64,000 nucleotides of DNA from an uncultured Amphritea sp. (GCF_937127095.1 NZ_CAKZLP010000084.1:85377-149376); one strand, 5' to 3'. Positions 54,888 through 63,755 are shown, counted from the stretch's first letter. The notes: a model not told the origin generated them from the sequence alone. Numbers and translations are program-made.

Positions 54888-54993
54888 TAGCCTGTCTCTA
54901 TTTTACAACAGGTCGTTGGATTTTCCATGTTCAGGTATAACTAAAATGGTGAGTCTGCATTACCCGGCAAATATGGCAGAGTCTCAATTGGGC

Positions 54994-55827
54994 TTAATGG
55001 CCGAATTGGTCAGCATCAAGCATCTGTGGATCATTTCGCCCAAGGCTATCCAGTAAAGTCATTTCACCATCGGATAGAGTAAAATCAAAAACACTCAGGT
55101 TCTGTATCATCCGCTCAGGATTAGCCGATTTAGGCGCTGTGGCAAAGCCTTGTTGTACTGCCCAGCGAAGCACTATCTGTGCCGGTGTGCGGCCATGGTG
55201 ATCAGCAATAACATGTATTGTCGGGTCAGACAGCATCTCATTGCCACATCCGAGAGGGCGCCAACTCTGAATCGCAATACCCTGACTACGCTGGAGTTCG
55301 ATAAGTTCATCTCTGCGGTGGTAAGGATCCAGCTGAATCTGGTTCAGATGCGGCTTCAGTCCCAGATTAATCAAGCGCTGCAGGTGTGCAGGTTTGAAAT
55401 TAGAGGTGCCAATGGCCCTTACCACGCCCTCATCCAGCAGCCGCACTAATCCAAGATAGGCATCCACGAACTGGTTCTGATCCGGATTTGGCCAGTGAAT
55501 CAGCAGCAGATCGATATAGTCGAGTTCAAGCCGTTTAAGACTTGCGTGGCATGTTTCTTTTACCCCGTTGAAGCTGTGCCACTCGCGGTTGAACTTGGTA
55601 GTGACAAACAGATCTTCCCGCTTAACGGAAGCATTGCGGATGCCCTCACCGACACCGCGTTCATTCTGGTAGTTTTCAGCTGTATCGATCAGACGATAGC
55701 CAAGCTCAATAGCTGTTGTCACGGCCACCGCGGCCTCAGCATCATTCATTGGCCAGGTTCCAAGTCCCAGCTGCGGCATCTCAACACCGTTAGCTAATGT
55801 GATTGTTGGGCCTTTTTGAACGGGCAT
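54994..55827 (-). CDS. Aldo/keto reductase (DkgA/B-like)
   Basis: 277 residues from ATG 55827, with GGAGAG just upstream; an ATG four codons earlier is possible. The catalytic tetrad is visible: Asp and Tyr in LIDTAENYQNERGVG, Lys in FVTTKFNREW, His in LLIHWPNPD. NADPH pocket SANPERMIQNLSVFDFTLS. It reduces aldehydes and ketones (2,5-diketogluconate, methylglyoxal and similar). Monocistronic. Confidence 0.93.
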   Translation of the reverse strand: MPVQKGPTITLANGVEMPQLGLGTWPMNDAEAAVAVTTAIELGYRLIDTAENYQNERGVGEGIRNASVKREDLFVTTKFNREWHSFNGVKETCHASLKRLELDYIDLLLIHWPNPDQNQFVDAYLGLVRLLDEGVVRAIGTSNFKPAHLQRLINLGLKPHLNQIQLDPYHRRDELIELQRSQGIAIQSWRPLGCGNEMLSDPTIHVIADHHGRTPAQIVLRWAVQQGFATAPKSANPERMIQNLSVFDFTLSDGEMTLLDSLGRNDPQMLDADQFGH

Positions 55828-56207
55828 ATGACTCTCCATTTTTATCTGAACTGATCTAAGAAAAACAAAGGTATTGTTTTAGGTGGTATACGTTTAGAGG
55901 GCGGGTTAATTCTAGAGGATTAACTCCATAAGGGTAAGTTCAGATGATTAAATCGGGTGAATATAATCCTCAGACCATGCAAAAAACCAGAATGGGCGTT
56001 CAGAGTTGAGCAATCTCGCAATTGTGAGATTTATTTGGGAGAGTGATGCGCAGATAAATCCTTCCTAACCATCTGTTAATGTTGAGTTATGTTTTTTCAA
56101 GTAAAAGTTGGCTTAATATTTGCTTTTGGTTATGTATCTGAAACCCCCTAGCTTGGCATATCGGTTTAAGTGATCGATTCTCAGAGCATGGAAAAGGTAT
56201 CTGGCTA
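55828..56207. other. 380-bp divergent intergenic region
   Basis: Promoters of the aldo/keto reductase (minus) and PAS protein (plus) should lie here. AT-rich; no operator, RNA gene or repeat was recognised. Confidence 0.4.
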
Positions 56208-56819
56208 ATGAAAAAAAGATCTGTGCTATTTGATACAAATAAGAAACCAGTTAATCGAGTGTCGAAAGAGGCTCAAAATGGTCACTTTGCTCAACATGCT
56301 GATAGCTATGTGGCCTCTTCTTTCAAGAATAAAGCGGTGAATGATGAGCTCCCGTTGACGCGGCTGAAAGAGAGGTTTAATGAGGTGATGGATGAGTTTG
56401 ACCTGCTCAGGCCAGGAGTATTTTTGTTGGCCACAAATGGTGAAGTGATTTGCTCAAATAACGCTGCTGTTCAGATTCTTTTAAAAAGAGCCGGGTTGAA
56501 AGTCGATATGAGAAATCGTTTAAGCTGCAGTAACCTTGTCGAAAATTTGAGGTTGCAACGAACCATAGCAAAGGTCGTGAGTGGTGAAGACAATCGGCAT
56601 AAAGGTAGTATTGAAATTGAAAAATGTGATCACGCATCGTCCTACCTTCTGAGAATGTTAGCGGTTTATCAGGATCAGACTCCGGTGGGTATCATTACAG
56701 TCGTTATTGATGATGAAGAAGGCTATGAAATTGATTTAGCCGATATAACAGCTCTTTTCGAACTCATGTCAAATGAACAGCGGTCAGAGTTCAGTTTTGA
56801 CAGGCAGACAAGTGTTTAA
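56208..56819 (+). CDS. Orphan PAS-like sensory protein lacking an output domain
   Basis: 203 residues. The first 45 are basic and disordered-looking. Residues about 50-195 follow the pattern of the N-terminal PAS-like part of certain LuxR-type regulators: LLRPGVFLLATNGEVICSNNAAVQILLKRAGL, RNRLSCSNLVENLRLQRTIAKVV, YLLRMLAVYQDQTPVGIITVVIDDEEG, then DLADITALFELMSNEQRSEF, where the helix-turn-helix would normally begin (LTPAEA...). It stops there instead. No helix-turn-helix remnant is visible downstream. It may be a truncated regulator or a stand-alone sensor. Function unknown. Confidence 0.65.
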   Translation: MKKRSVLFDTNKKPVNRVSKEAQNGHFAQHADSYVASSFKNKAVNDELPLTRLKERFNEVMDEFDLLRPGVFLLATNGEVICSNNAAVQILLKRAGLKVDMRNRLSCSNLVENLRLQRTIAKVVSGEDNRHKGSIEIEKCDHASSYLLRMLAVYQDQTPVGIITVVIDDEEGYEIDLADITALFELMSNEQRSEFSFDRQTSV

Positions 56820-57096
56820 ATGATCCCGTTCCAGGCCGCCGATACTTCCAACTACTGGTGGACAGCATAGGCGCGTACTTCGGTTCGTTGAAAAACTTAG
56901 CGCTTGGCTGGGCGAACCGTTCAATTGTTAAGCGGCTGTCAAGGTGACACATCCCTCATTCTGGAGCACGATTGTTGATCTGTTATTTTGAGTACTGAAA
57001 TGTTGTTTTTACCGTCTCTTTGGTTGACTGGGGTTTATATGGATGCGCTAATCTCTCTGGGATTGTTAAAGTATAAGCCTAAAGACGGAAAATTTA
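56820..57096. other. Intergenic sequence with a CGGTTCG/CGAACCG inverted repeat
   Basis: CGGTTCG (about 56881-56887) and CGAACCG (about 56914-56920) enclose AGCGCTTGGCT-like sequence, a possible folded leader upstream of the HD-GYP gene. It does not match the c-di-GMP riboswitch consensus. Confidence 0.35.
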
Positions 57097-58359
57097 ATGA
57101 CAACCAACTTCGAACGACGAACAGCCGTTCTCATCAGTCTTGTTAGCTTTATTCTTGTTTCTATCACCAGCCCGATTGCCTGGTATGTCGCAACAGAGGA
57201 AGCTGAGAGTGCGATAGTCTCGCTTGCAAATGAGGAGACGGAGCGCCTATTGGCTTACTACCATGTGCTGGATTTTTCGAATGAGATATCCAGGGAGGGG
57301 GCTCAGCAGGCCGCAGATATTTTAGCGGGCGGTTTCTTTGATATTGCGGAGCTGTATGGCTCATCGGGTGAAAAGTTGGCTGAGGCAATGACTCCATCGG
57401 GGGCTAAGGTTGAAGACCAGTTAACTAAACACGTCATGCCTGTCTACATGAAAAGTTCCTACGAAAGTATGAAGTTGGCAAACGGTGACTGGGTTCTCAG
57501 AGTGTTTGTGCCACTGCATTTTGTTAAGTCTGGCTCTGAATCATTAGCAGGTTATTTTGAAGGGGTACGTATTGTTCCTGATTGGCAGAGTAGACAGATA
57601 ACTACGACGGCTTTTACGGCTGCCCTGATGGTGGCGTTAGCATCATTAATCTGTGGTGCAGTTGTCTATCCGATTGTTGTCTATCTATCTAAAGAAAACC
57701 GTCGCAGAGCAAAAGAGGTGCTTGATTCTCATATTTCTATGATGGAAGCATTGGGCAGGTCGATCGCTAAACGTGATTCTGATACCGGTGTTCATAATTA
57801 CAGAGTTGCATGGATTGCGACTAAGATTGCAGAAGCCATTGATATACCTAAAGACAATATGCAACCGCTGATCATCGGAAGTTTTCTTCACGATGTAGGC
57901 AAAATAGCTATTCCAGACTCTATTTTGCTGAAGCCTGGCAAGCTGACGGATGATGAAATGGAGCTGATGCGTACCCATGTTGACCAGGGCGAATCTATTT
58001 TAAAGGGCATCGGTTGGCTGGATGACGCCAGCACGGTGGTTGCCTGTCACCATGAAAAATGGAACGGAACAGGTTACCCCCGAGGGCTTAAAGCAGAGAG
58101 TATTCCGCTGGCTGCGAGGATATTTGCGGTAGCGGATGTGTTTGATGCTCTTTGCTCAAAGCGCCCGTACAAGGAGCCAATGTCTTTTGAGCAAAGCATG
58201 TCGATCCTTATCAACGATAGCGGAAGCCATTTTGACCCTCGTATTATCAAAGCCTTCGAAAAAATCGCATTGGGTGTGTATAAGAGGCTTGATTGCATAC
58301 AGGAAGATGAGGCTAAAGCGCTGCTTCAAGAGCGAGTGCACTATTATTTTGGTTTGTAG
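57097..58359 (+). CDS. Membrane-bound HD-GYP c-di-GMP phosphodiesterase
   Basis: 420 residues. Helix 1 (AVLISLVSFILVSITSPIAWYV), a 150-residue periplasmic sensor, helix 2 (ITTTAFTAALMVALASLICGAVVYPIVVYL), then an HD-GYP domain with SDTGVHNYRVAWIATKIAEAI, GSFLHDVGKIAIPDSILLKPGKL, CHHEKWNGTGYPRGLKAE and RIFAVADVFDALCSKRPYKEP. All metal and GYP residues are present, so c-di-GMP hydrolysis is expected. Convergent with the GGDEF gene 19 bp away, so opposing activities sit side by side. Confidence 0.92.
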   Translation: MTTNFERRTAVLISLVSFILVSITSPIAWYVATEEAESAIVSLANEETERLLAYYHVLDFSNEISREGAQQAADILAGGFFDIAELYGSSGEKLAEAMTPSGAKVEDQLTKHVMPVYMKSSYESMKLANGDWVLRVFVPLHFVKSGSESLAGYFEGVRIVPDWQSRQITTTAFTAALMVALASLICGAVVYPIVVYLSKENRRRAKEVLDSHISMMEALGRSIAKRDSDTGVHNYRVAWIATKIAEAIDIPKDNMQPLIIGSFLHDVGKIAIPDSILLKPGKLTDDEMELMRTHVDQGESILKGIGWLDDASTVVACHHEKWNGTGYPRGLKAESIPLAARIFAVADVFDALCSKRPYKEPMSFEQSMSILINDSGSHFDPRIIKAFEKIALGVYKRLDCIQEDEAKALLQERVHYYFGL

Positions 58360-58378
58360 TGACGGCGATGTCCTCACT

Positions 58379-59521
58379 TTATTCTGTATTGTTTGAGGCT
58401 ACCTGAGTCTGATTCCGGCCATTGCGTTTGGCTTGATAAAGCGCTGAATCAGCGGCCAGGAGTAATTCTTCGATATTCTTATAGTTTTGGTTTGATAGCG
58501 CAGCAACACCTGCACTCAGAGTAATTATTTCCAGGGGGGAGTACTGATGTGGTATTTGGAACTCAGCAATAGACGCGCATATCTTTTCGGCTGTTTGCCG
58601 GGCAGTACTTTCGTCGGTGTCGGGAAGAATAAGCAGGAACTCTTCGCCACCATATCGTGCTGCAACCTCTCCAGCGCGCTGGACTGATTTTAGAAGAACA
58701 TCCGCCACTCTTTGCAGGCAATTATCACCTGCCTGATGGCCATAATGATCGTTATAGTCCTTGAAAAAATCGACGTCCAGCATTACCACTGCCAGAGGTC
58801 TTTGATGACGATTAGCTCTTGCCCATTCCTTTTCGAGAATGTTGTCCATGCTCCTTCGATTCGCCAGGCCCGTGAGCTGATCAGTATTGGACTCTTGTTG
58901 CAGCTTTGATTGGGCTTCTTCGGTAAAGCTTAATAAAGCAAATACCCCGCTAACAACACTGAAGGCGGGCCATATAATTTGTGACGAAATGATGGTGGCG
59001 CTAAAGAGTTCGGGTGTAAATGTTAATAGCAGAGAACGACTGGCAACGACTATGGCCATGAAGAGGCATGTGTAAGCCAGAATTACATCAGAGGGGTTTC
59101 TGTGTGTTTTAACGTTTAGAAACAGATAGCTCATGATGCAAAAGGCTAAAGGGACAAACAGTGCGCTAACATGCAAAGCGTTATATAGCTGGTCAGCATA
59201 GGTAAAGTAACCTAAGGCAAAACAATTAATCAGAAAAATAATTGATAAGAGTGTTCGTGGTAATGGGCATTCGCATCGTTTGTAACTGAACACAACCATG
59301 CCCCAGATGAATGCCGACGATAAAACTGCGGATGCAATTTTTAAAGTGGTGCCTATATCAAATACATATAAAAACCAGCTTAGGAAATTTGCTGAGAAGG
59401 CGATGATAAAAAAGAGTACGGATCTCTGCTTTCCTTCCGGGTCTTTGATTCTGGTGCCTGAAAAGGCTAATACCAGGTTGATTAATGCAGCGGTAAAGAA
59501 GTACGCCTGCTCAGTGGACAT
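58379..59521 (-). CDS. Membrane-bound diguanylate cyclase
   Basis: 380 residues. Six to seven membrane helices (AYFFTAALINLVLAFSG to IIWPAFSVVSGVFALLSF), then a GGDEF domain: TDQLTGLANRRSMDNILEKEW, MLDVDFFKDYNDHYGHQAGD, ARYGGEEFLLILPD. The active site is intact. The I-site position reads RAGE instead of RxxD, so feedback inhibition may be weakened. The sensory helices share no recognised ligand domain. Confidence 0.92.
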   Translation of the reverse strand: MSTEQAYFFTAALINLVLAFSGTRIKDPEGKQRSVLFFIIAFSANFLSWFLYVFDIGTTLKIASAVLSSAFIWGMVVFSYKRCECPLPRTLLSIIFLINCFALGYFTYADQLYNALHVSALFVPLAFCIMSYLFLNVKTHRNPSDVILAYTCLFMAIVVASRSLLLTFTPELFSATIISSQIIWPAFSVVSGVFALLSFTEEAQSKLQQESNTDQLTGLANRRSMDNILEKEWARANRHQRPLAVVMLDVDFFKDYNDHYGHQAGDNCLQRVADVLLKSVQRAGEVAARYGGEEFLLILPDTDESTARQTAEKICASIAEFQIPHQYSPLEIITLSAGVAALSNQNYKNIEELLLAADSALYQAKRNGRNQTQVASNNTE

Positions 59522-59744
59522 ATATCTTCTCTGAAAGAGCGCTTTCGCTGGCCACAGGTTGATGAAGCATAGAGGGCAGGAGTTTTGGGTGCCCGGAAAC
59601 GGGGGGTGGGATATCGTAATGTGCGCTTAACGATCCGGTTGACTGGTTTAGTTTAGCTAAATCGTTGTAAGTGAGGTGTTTCATCAGCGACCGAATCCAT
59701 TCTGGTGTAGTTTGCTCTGGTGTTATTTTAACTGAGTCATGCAT
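59511..59744 (-). CDS. Possible small protein upstream of the diguanylate cyclase
   Basis: About 77 residues from ATG 59744; no family is recognised and no clear ribosome site is seen. It overlaps the diguanylate-cyclase start by 11 bp, which would allow coupled translation. The sequence (KITPEQTTPEWIRSLMKHLTYNDLAKLNQ) is plausible for a folded helix but may be chance. Confidence 0.25.
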   Translation of the reverse strand: MHDSVKITPEQTTPEWIRSLMKHLTYNDLAKLNQSTGSLSAHYDIPPPVSGHPKLLPSMLHQPVASESALSEKIYVH

Positions 59745-59822
59745 CGACAAGTATAGGCAATAGGCCTAAAAGGGTTTAGTTCAAGAGTGTTTTATTGACA
59801 GTAGTGTTGTTTGATGTTGTAA

Positions 59823-59880
59823 AGATAAAAATCCGGGGTACCTGTATACAGATAAAACCGACGGTCATCTATACCCCGTT
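59823..59880 (+). repeat. Repeat family C, copy 1 (CCGGGGTA stem-loop)
   Basis: CCGGGGTA (59832-59839), CCTGTATACAGATAAAAC, then TACCCCG (59871-59877): a stem enclosing a conserved TGTATACA and GATAAAAC. Close copy at 63583-63640 and a half copy at 60233-60267. Confidence 0.7.
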
Positions 59881-59902
59881 AAATAGAGCTCTGACCGAAC
59901 GC

Positions 59903-60052
59903 TTATGCCTCTGTCACTAGCATTACTTTTTGCCAGAAGCCTGAGCCATTTGCATGACTTTGTGACCGCCATAGATAAACCAGCGCAACCGTTGAGCCAA
60001 GTGAAATAAGTGCACTTAGGATAAGTAAAGTGCGGACGTCTAAATCAAGCAT
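59903..60052 (-). pseudogene. Fragment of a membrane diguanylate-cyclase N terminus (49 codons)
   Basis: From ATG 60052 to TAA 59903 the translation begins MLDLDVRTLLILSALISLG and continues STVALVYLWRSQSHANGSGFWQK. This is the pattern of the first helix of membrane-anchored GGDEF proteins (M-x-LDVRTLLxLxALxSL...WRSQ...GxGFW), which normally continue for 300 residues. Here it stops after one helix. It could be a gene remnant or a surviving one-helix small protein. Family C repeat copy 1 lies just beyond its stop. Confidence 0.55.
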
Positions 60053-60232
60053 TTAAGGTCCGTTTCGCTCTCGAATATCGTCTAACTTGGTGATTAACTT
60101 AAAAGATCTATGACTTTCAAGTCCTTAGACACCCTTAATAGGAAAACTATTTTATCATGGAACGTATAAAGCTCTATAGCCTGAAGCTATGCTGCAGAGT
60201 TTATTTTACCGGGGAGTGTTTGATTCTGAGAG

Positions 60233-60326
60233 GAAAAACCGGGGTGGCTGAATACAGGATAAAACAGGCCTGATGAGTTACTGTGAGCAAGTAACAGAGT
60301 TTAATGACTATGGTCTTGCAGGAAGT
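60233..60326 (+). repeat. Repeat family C, copy 2 (internally deleted)
   Basis: AAAAACCGGGGTGGCTGAATACA then GGATAAAACAG, joined directly to GCCTGATGAGTTACTGTGAGCAAGTAACA, which corresponds to 63693-63723 near copy 3. The missing 74 bp in copy 3 lie between two AAAACAG words (63615-63621, 63689-63695); copy 2 keeps only one (60261-60267). Confidence 0.65.
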
Positions 60327-60586
60327 CCTCAGTTTAACAAAATTAATTTCTGTGATCCTTGCCTGGTGGGCTTTCAAAGCAGATCTGCTATCAGGCTATG
60401 CTATGGAATGAATGACGCCTCGAACTGAATTTATGGTATCAAACCGACAATGCGCCTTCGGATATTGTGTTTTAAGTCATTTATATGAGTGATATCTGAT
60501 TTGAATATTTATGTGCTACAACATTTACTAGGGTTGATTTTGAATATAGTCTTGTTCAGGAGATTAGCCTTCAGCGGTGATTAAGA

Positions 60587-62803
60587 ATGCCTATTAACAG
60601 AGTAGCGCCCTTCCTGTTTTCCATTATCTTTCTTGTCGGTTGTGCCGGTCCAGCTCCCGTCAAACATGTTAGTGAGATACCTCCTCCAACACAGACTGTC
60701 AGTTTTGAAGGGGGCTCGATAAAAGTCTCATATCAACCCCTGGATCTGGATGGTGAAACTGCGTACGAGTATCACGGGGAACAGGAAAGCTTTGTTTCTG
60801 GTGTCAGAGATTACACCCGGCGTTACCTGAAGAACTGGAAAATCGTTGATGCAGGGGAGGCGCTGGTTACTTTTCAGTGTAAACGGGTCAGAAACGGCTG
60901 GACAAACTGCGCTGAGATGATGCATGAATGTACCGTTACCGCTTTTGGTGAACAGAAGGCATTCACCAGACTACTGGAGAGCGGTGCATGCATGGAAGGG
61001 GGCAATTCCACTGCCTATCAGAACGAAAGTCGCAATCATGGATTACAGATCGCTAAACCTCTTCTTGAGCAGCTCTCCTCGTTTACTGGGCTGCAGGTTG
61101 CTGCCGCGGAAAAGGCGTTAGAAAGTGCCTTAAAGCAGGAAGGTACGAAAGCGCTTGAATCGGTCGTGGCGACATATCGAAACACTGAAGCTTCTGTTTT
61201 AGCACAACGGGAGCTGGATAAGCGTATTGAGCAGGCCAGGCAAGAACAACTAGCCAGGATTGCCGAGAGGGAGCGTGAGGAGCGTCTTTATGGTGAGTTC
61301 CGTAGACAGTACAAAGCGTTAGCTTCACGCTATATTTCTTCACCTCCGATGACTGCTGATAGAAGACAGGCGTGTGGCAAACTCAGCCTGAAATCTCCGC
61401 CAAGCCTGCCAAGAAATCGCCGGGTCGGCCAGTACCCGAAGTCATCTGAATTTGAGCAGAGGATCAATGAGAACGTACAGAGTTTCGGTAAGCATGTTCA
61501 GTGTGTTTCAGACTTCCTCCAGAACGCTGACTATGAAAGTTATGCTTTGCAGGTTGAACAGGACACCCTTGATGAGCCGTTACTCTGGCAGGCGGCAAAT
61601 TTCAAAAAGGGGCAGCAAAAGCGGGCTGAAATTGTAACACTGGAAGCGATGCTTGATGGTGAAGATGCCTATATGCGTGAGCTGCAAAAACGTTTTGAAA
61701 GTAATCAGGCCAAGTTTGAATCGGAATGGAAACGACAGGTCAGGGATGAGCAGGAGTTTGCCCGTCGTGAGGCTGAAAGGCGAGCTGAAGCGGCTAAGAA
61801 GCGTCGCATAGCAGAAGAGAAAAAGAAGTGCCTGATGGGACTTGCAGCCAGGAACGCTTTGACTCTGTATTCCGATGGCTACTGTGAAACTCTGGCTAAA
61901 AAAGGCATAAGCGGATACAACGCTGCGATGATGGGATCACAGGGGGCAGGTACTAACAGCGGTGCTTCCAGTTCATCAGGCTACACAACCAATCTATATG
62001 AGATGCCAAAATTCGATCTGGCCGGTACGATCGCTAATGCAAGGGAAGCAGCCCGCACAAATAATCCAGCGATTCTCTGGGATGAGTCCGGCAAAATCCG
62101 GACCACCGCAGCACCCGGTGTAAATCGTCTTGATGGTTATCGCCGTGATCCTGTACGCAGTAGCTCGTCGGATGGCACGACTTCTGCCAACCGAAGTTAT
62201 TCTGCGCCGACCAATACGGCTTCTTCTGCCAGATTACCTAAGCAAACTGCTGGCAGTCCAAATAACGATTCTTACCGTGAACGTGCTGCAAAAGCAGTAT
62301 CCAGTGCTAAAACGCAAACAAAAACGCCAACGGTGGTCAGTAAACCTGATTCTGGGAAGAGCGGTATTAATATAACCGCCGGGGGGAGTTTGAGTTTTGC
62401 TGAAAAGCCAGCATCGGATGTAACTGTATCGACAGCTCCGAAGCCTGTTGCGCAGGAGTCTGAGTTGCAAAAGCTGGAAAGAACCCACGGTTGTTGGGAC
62501 GGTCTGACACAAAACAAACGCTCTTGTCTTGTCGTTATCAATACGGAGATGAAGAAGTCCGGACAGTTTTTTGTTACTTATAAAAACACATGCCAGGATC
62601 GTCTCTACGTTAAATCATGTATCGAGAAAAAAGATGGATCAAACTCCTGTGGTGCTTTTGGGATTCTTGGAGGCCGGCAGGGTAGGTTTGATGCGTACGA
62701 AGCTACCACTCATCATGAAGAGCGTGCTATCGGTGCGAGAAAAGGTTCTTCGGACTGGGTTTGTAGCGAATTAGTAAATGACTGGAATAGCTTTGATGAC
62801 TAA
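60587..62803 (+). CDS. Large lipoprotein with coiled coil and Cys-rich C-terminal domain
   Basis: 738 residues. Lipobox LVGC at residues 16-19 (cleavage before Cys19, then AGP: no inner-membrane retention Asp, so probably outer membrane). Residues 35-170 hold a Cys-containing globular domain (SVKCKR-like FQCKRVRNGWTNCAEMMHECTV). About 180-420 are charged helical coiled coils (RIEQARQEQLARIAEREREERL; RREAERRAEAAKKRRIAEEKKK). About 440-630 are Ser/Thr/Ala-rich linker. The last 100 residues are Cys-rich (HGCWDGL, NKRSCLVVI, TYKNTCQDRLYVKSCIE, NSCG, WVCS) and resemble the end of the next protein. No known family recognised. Stop abuts the next start. Confidence 0.8.
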   Translation: MPINRVAPFLFSIIFLVGCAGPAPVKHVSEIPPPTQTVSFEGGSIKVSYQPLDLDGETAYEYHGEQESFVSGVRDYTRRYLKNWKIVDAGEALVTFQCKRVRNGWTNCAEMMHECTVTAFGEQKAFTRLLESGACMEGGNSTAYQNESRNHGLQIAKPLLEQLSSFTGLQVAAAEKALESALKQEGTKALESVVATYRNTEASVLAQRELDKRIEQARQEQLARIAEREREERLYGEFRRQYKALASRYISSPPMTADRRQACGKLSLKSPPSLPRNRRVGQYPKSSEFEQRINENVQSFGKHVQCVSDFLQNADYESYALQVEQDTLDEPLLWQAANFKKGQQKRAEIVTLEAMLDGEDAYMRELQKRFESNQAKFESEWKRQVRDEQEFARREAERRAEAAKKRRIAEEKKKCLMGLAARNALTLYSDGYCETLAKKGISGYNAAMMGSQGAGTNSGASSSSGYTTNLYEMPKFDLAGTIANAREAARTNNPAILWDESGKIRTTAAPGVNRLDGYRRDPVRSSSSDGTTSANRSYSAPTNTASSARLPKQTAGSPNNDSYRERAAKAVSSAKTQTKTPTVVSKPDSGKSGINITAGGSLSFAEKPASDVTVSTAPKPVAQESELQKLERTHGCWDGLTQNKRSCLVVINTEMKKSGQFFVTYKNTCQDRLYVKSCIEKKDGSNSCGAFGILGGRQGRFDAYEATTHHEERAIGARKGSSDWVCSELVNDWNSFDD

Positions 62804-63442
62804 ATGTTTAGGCTGATTAAAGTACTTTTTGCTTTACTGTTCTGGATAACCTTCATACACCATAGTGCCCAGGCTGAAACCCGGCCTGGCACTTTTGGTG
62901 GTTCCAAGAGCTGTCCTAAGGGTTACTACTTTATCCCTCCTTGTCCTGCTGGAAAGCAGTGTGCCTGGCGGGGTAATGTCTGCATGAAATATCCCACTTC
63001 GCCTGAGCACTGGCCGTTAATCCGTCGTCCGGGCTCACCTACTCCAGGGGGGAGTATCAAGCCCTCACCGGGCAACCTTGGCAATCCCGCTAAACCCAGA
63101 GCGGACCAGTCTTTTTCTGATTGGGATTCTGATACCGGTTTTCCTTCCCAAGAGAGTCCTCTATTCAAGAATAGAGGTGATCGTTCCGATGATTGGCAGA
63201 TGAAACACTGTATAACCCGAGAGGCGAAATGGGGCGAAAACTGCGGAAATCCTGATTCCCTTAAAATAGTGTTTCGTAATCAATGCTCTATCACTGTTGA
63301 GCTGAAGTATTGCCTGGAGCGAGCTAATGGCAAATGGGTGTGTGGTCGGGTAAGTCAATTTGATGTTGATGAAGAAACGCAAGGGGCCTGGACATGTAGT
63401 GCTACCGGCAGGTATGAATGGTCTGTTAATACTGTTGAATAA
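62804..63442 (+). CDS. Exported Cys-rich protein, partner of the upstream lipoprotein
   Basis: 212 residues starting on the base after the lipoprotein stop. A signal peptide (VLFALLFWITFIHHSAQA|ET) leads to a Cys-rich N part (SCPKGYYFIPPCPAGKQCAWRGNVC), a Pro/Gly linker (RRPGSPTPGGSIKPSPGNLGNPAKP), and a C-terminal domain HCI..CGNPDSLKIVFRNQCSITVELKYCLERANGKWVCG...WTCS. This aligns with the lipoprotein's C terminus (NTCQDRLYVKSCIEKKDGSNSCG...WVCS). An even Cys spacing suggests disulphides in the periplasm or outside the cell. Function unknown. Confidence 0.8.
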   Translation: MFRLIKVLFALLFWITFIHHSAQAETRPGTFGGSKSCPKGYYFIPPCPAGKQCAWRGNVCMKYPTSPEHWPLIRRPGSPTPGGSIKPSPGNLGNPAKPRADQSFSDWDSDTGFPSQESPLFKNRGDRSDDWQMKHCITREAKWGENCGNPDSLKIVFRNQCSITVELKYCLERANGKWVCGRVSQFDVDEETQGAWTCSATGRYEWSVNTVE

Positions 63443-63582
63443 GTGGTCTGGCAATAGGAAGAGCTCCCATTTTTATCAAACCAGGCTATGGGATTGATGA
63501 GATAACCAAGAAGATGTCTATTAGATTTTTTTGCAGACGGTCTCGCTAATTCAGCGCTGATTGCAAATGTATCGTATATTGA

Positions 63583-63755
63583 TAAGAAAAATCCGGGGTA
63601 GCTGTATACAAGATAAAACAGAAATTAGTGTATACCCCGGTGAATAACGAAAGAACTTCGTTAAGGTTCAGCGAAGGGGATTTGCTGAAAAACAGGTCCG
63701 ATTAGTTGCTATAAGCAATTAACACATAAAATGGTGTAGGGCCTTTCAGAAAGTG
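63583..63755 (+). repeat. Repeat family C, copy 3 (longest)
   Basis: CCGGGGTA (63593-63600) pairs exactly with TACCCCGG (63633-63640) around GCTGTATACAAGATAAAAC. Downstream 63689-63755 matches the right half of copy 2. Copies 2 and 3 are in the same orientation and flank the two exported-protein genes. Confidence 0.7.

Noticed and set aside
56820..57096. c-di-GMP (GEMM) riboswitch upstream of the HD-GYP gene
   Set aside because: The inverted repeat is present, but the GEMM core (GGGACGCAAAGCC-like, tetraloop receptor) is not; the same search in front of the other GGDEF genes was negative.
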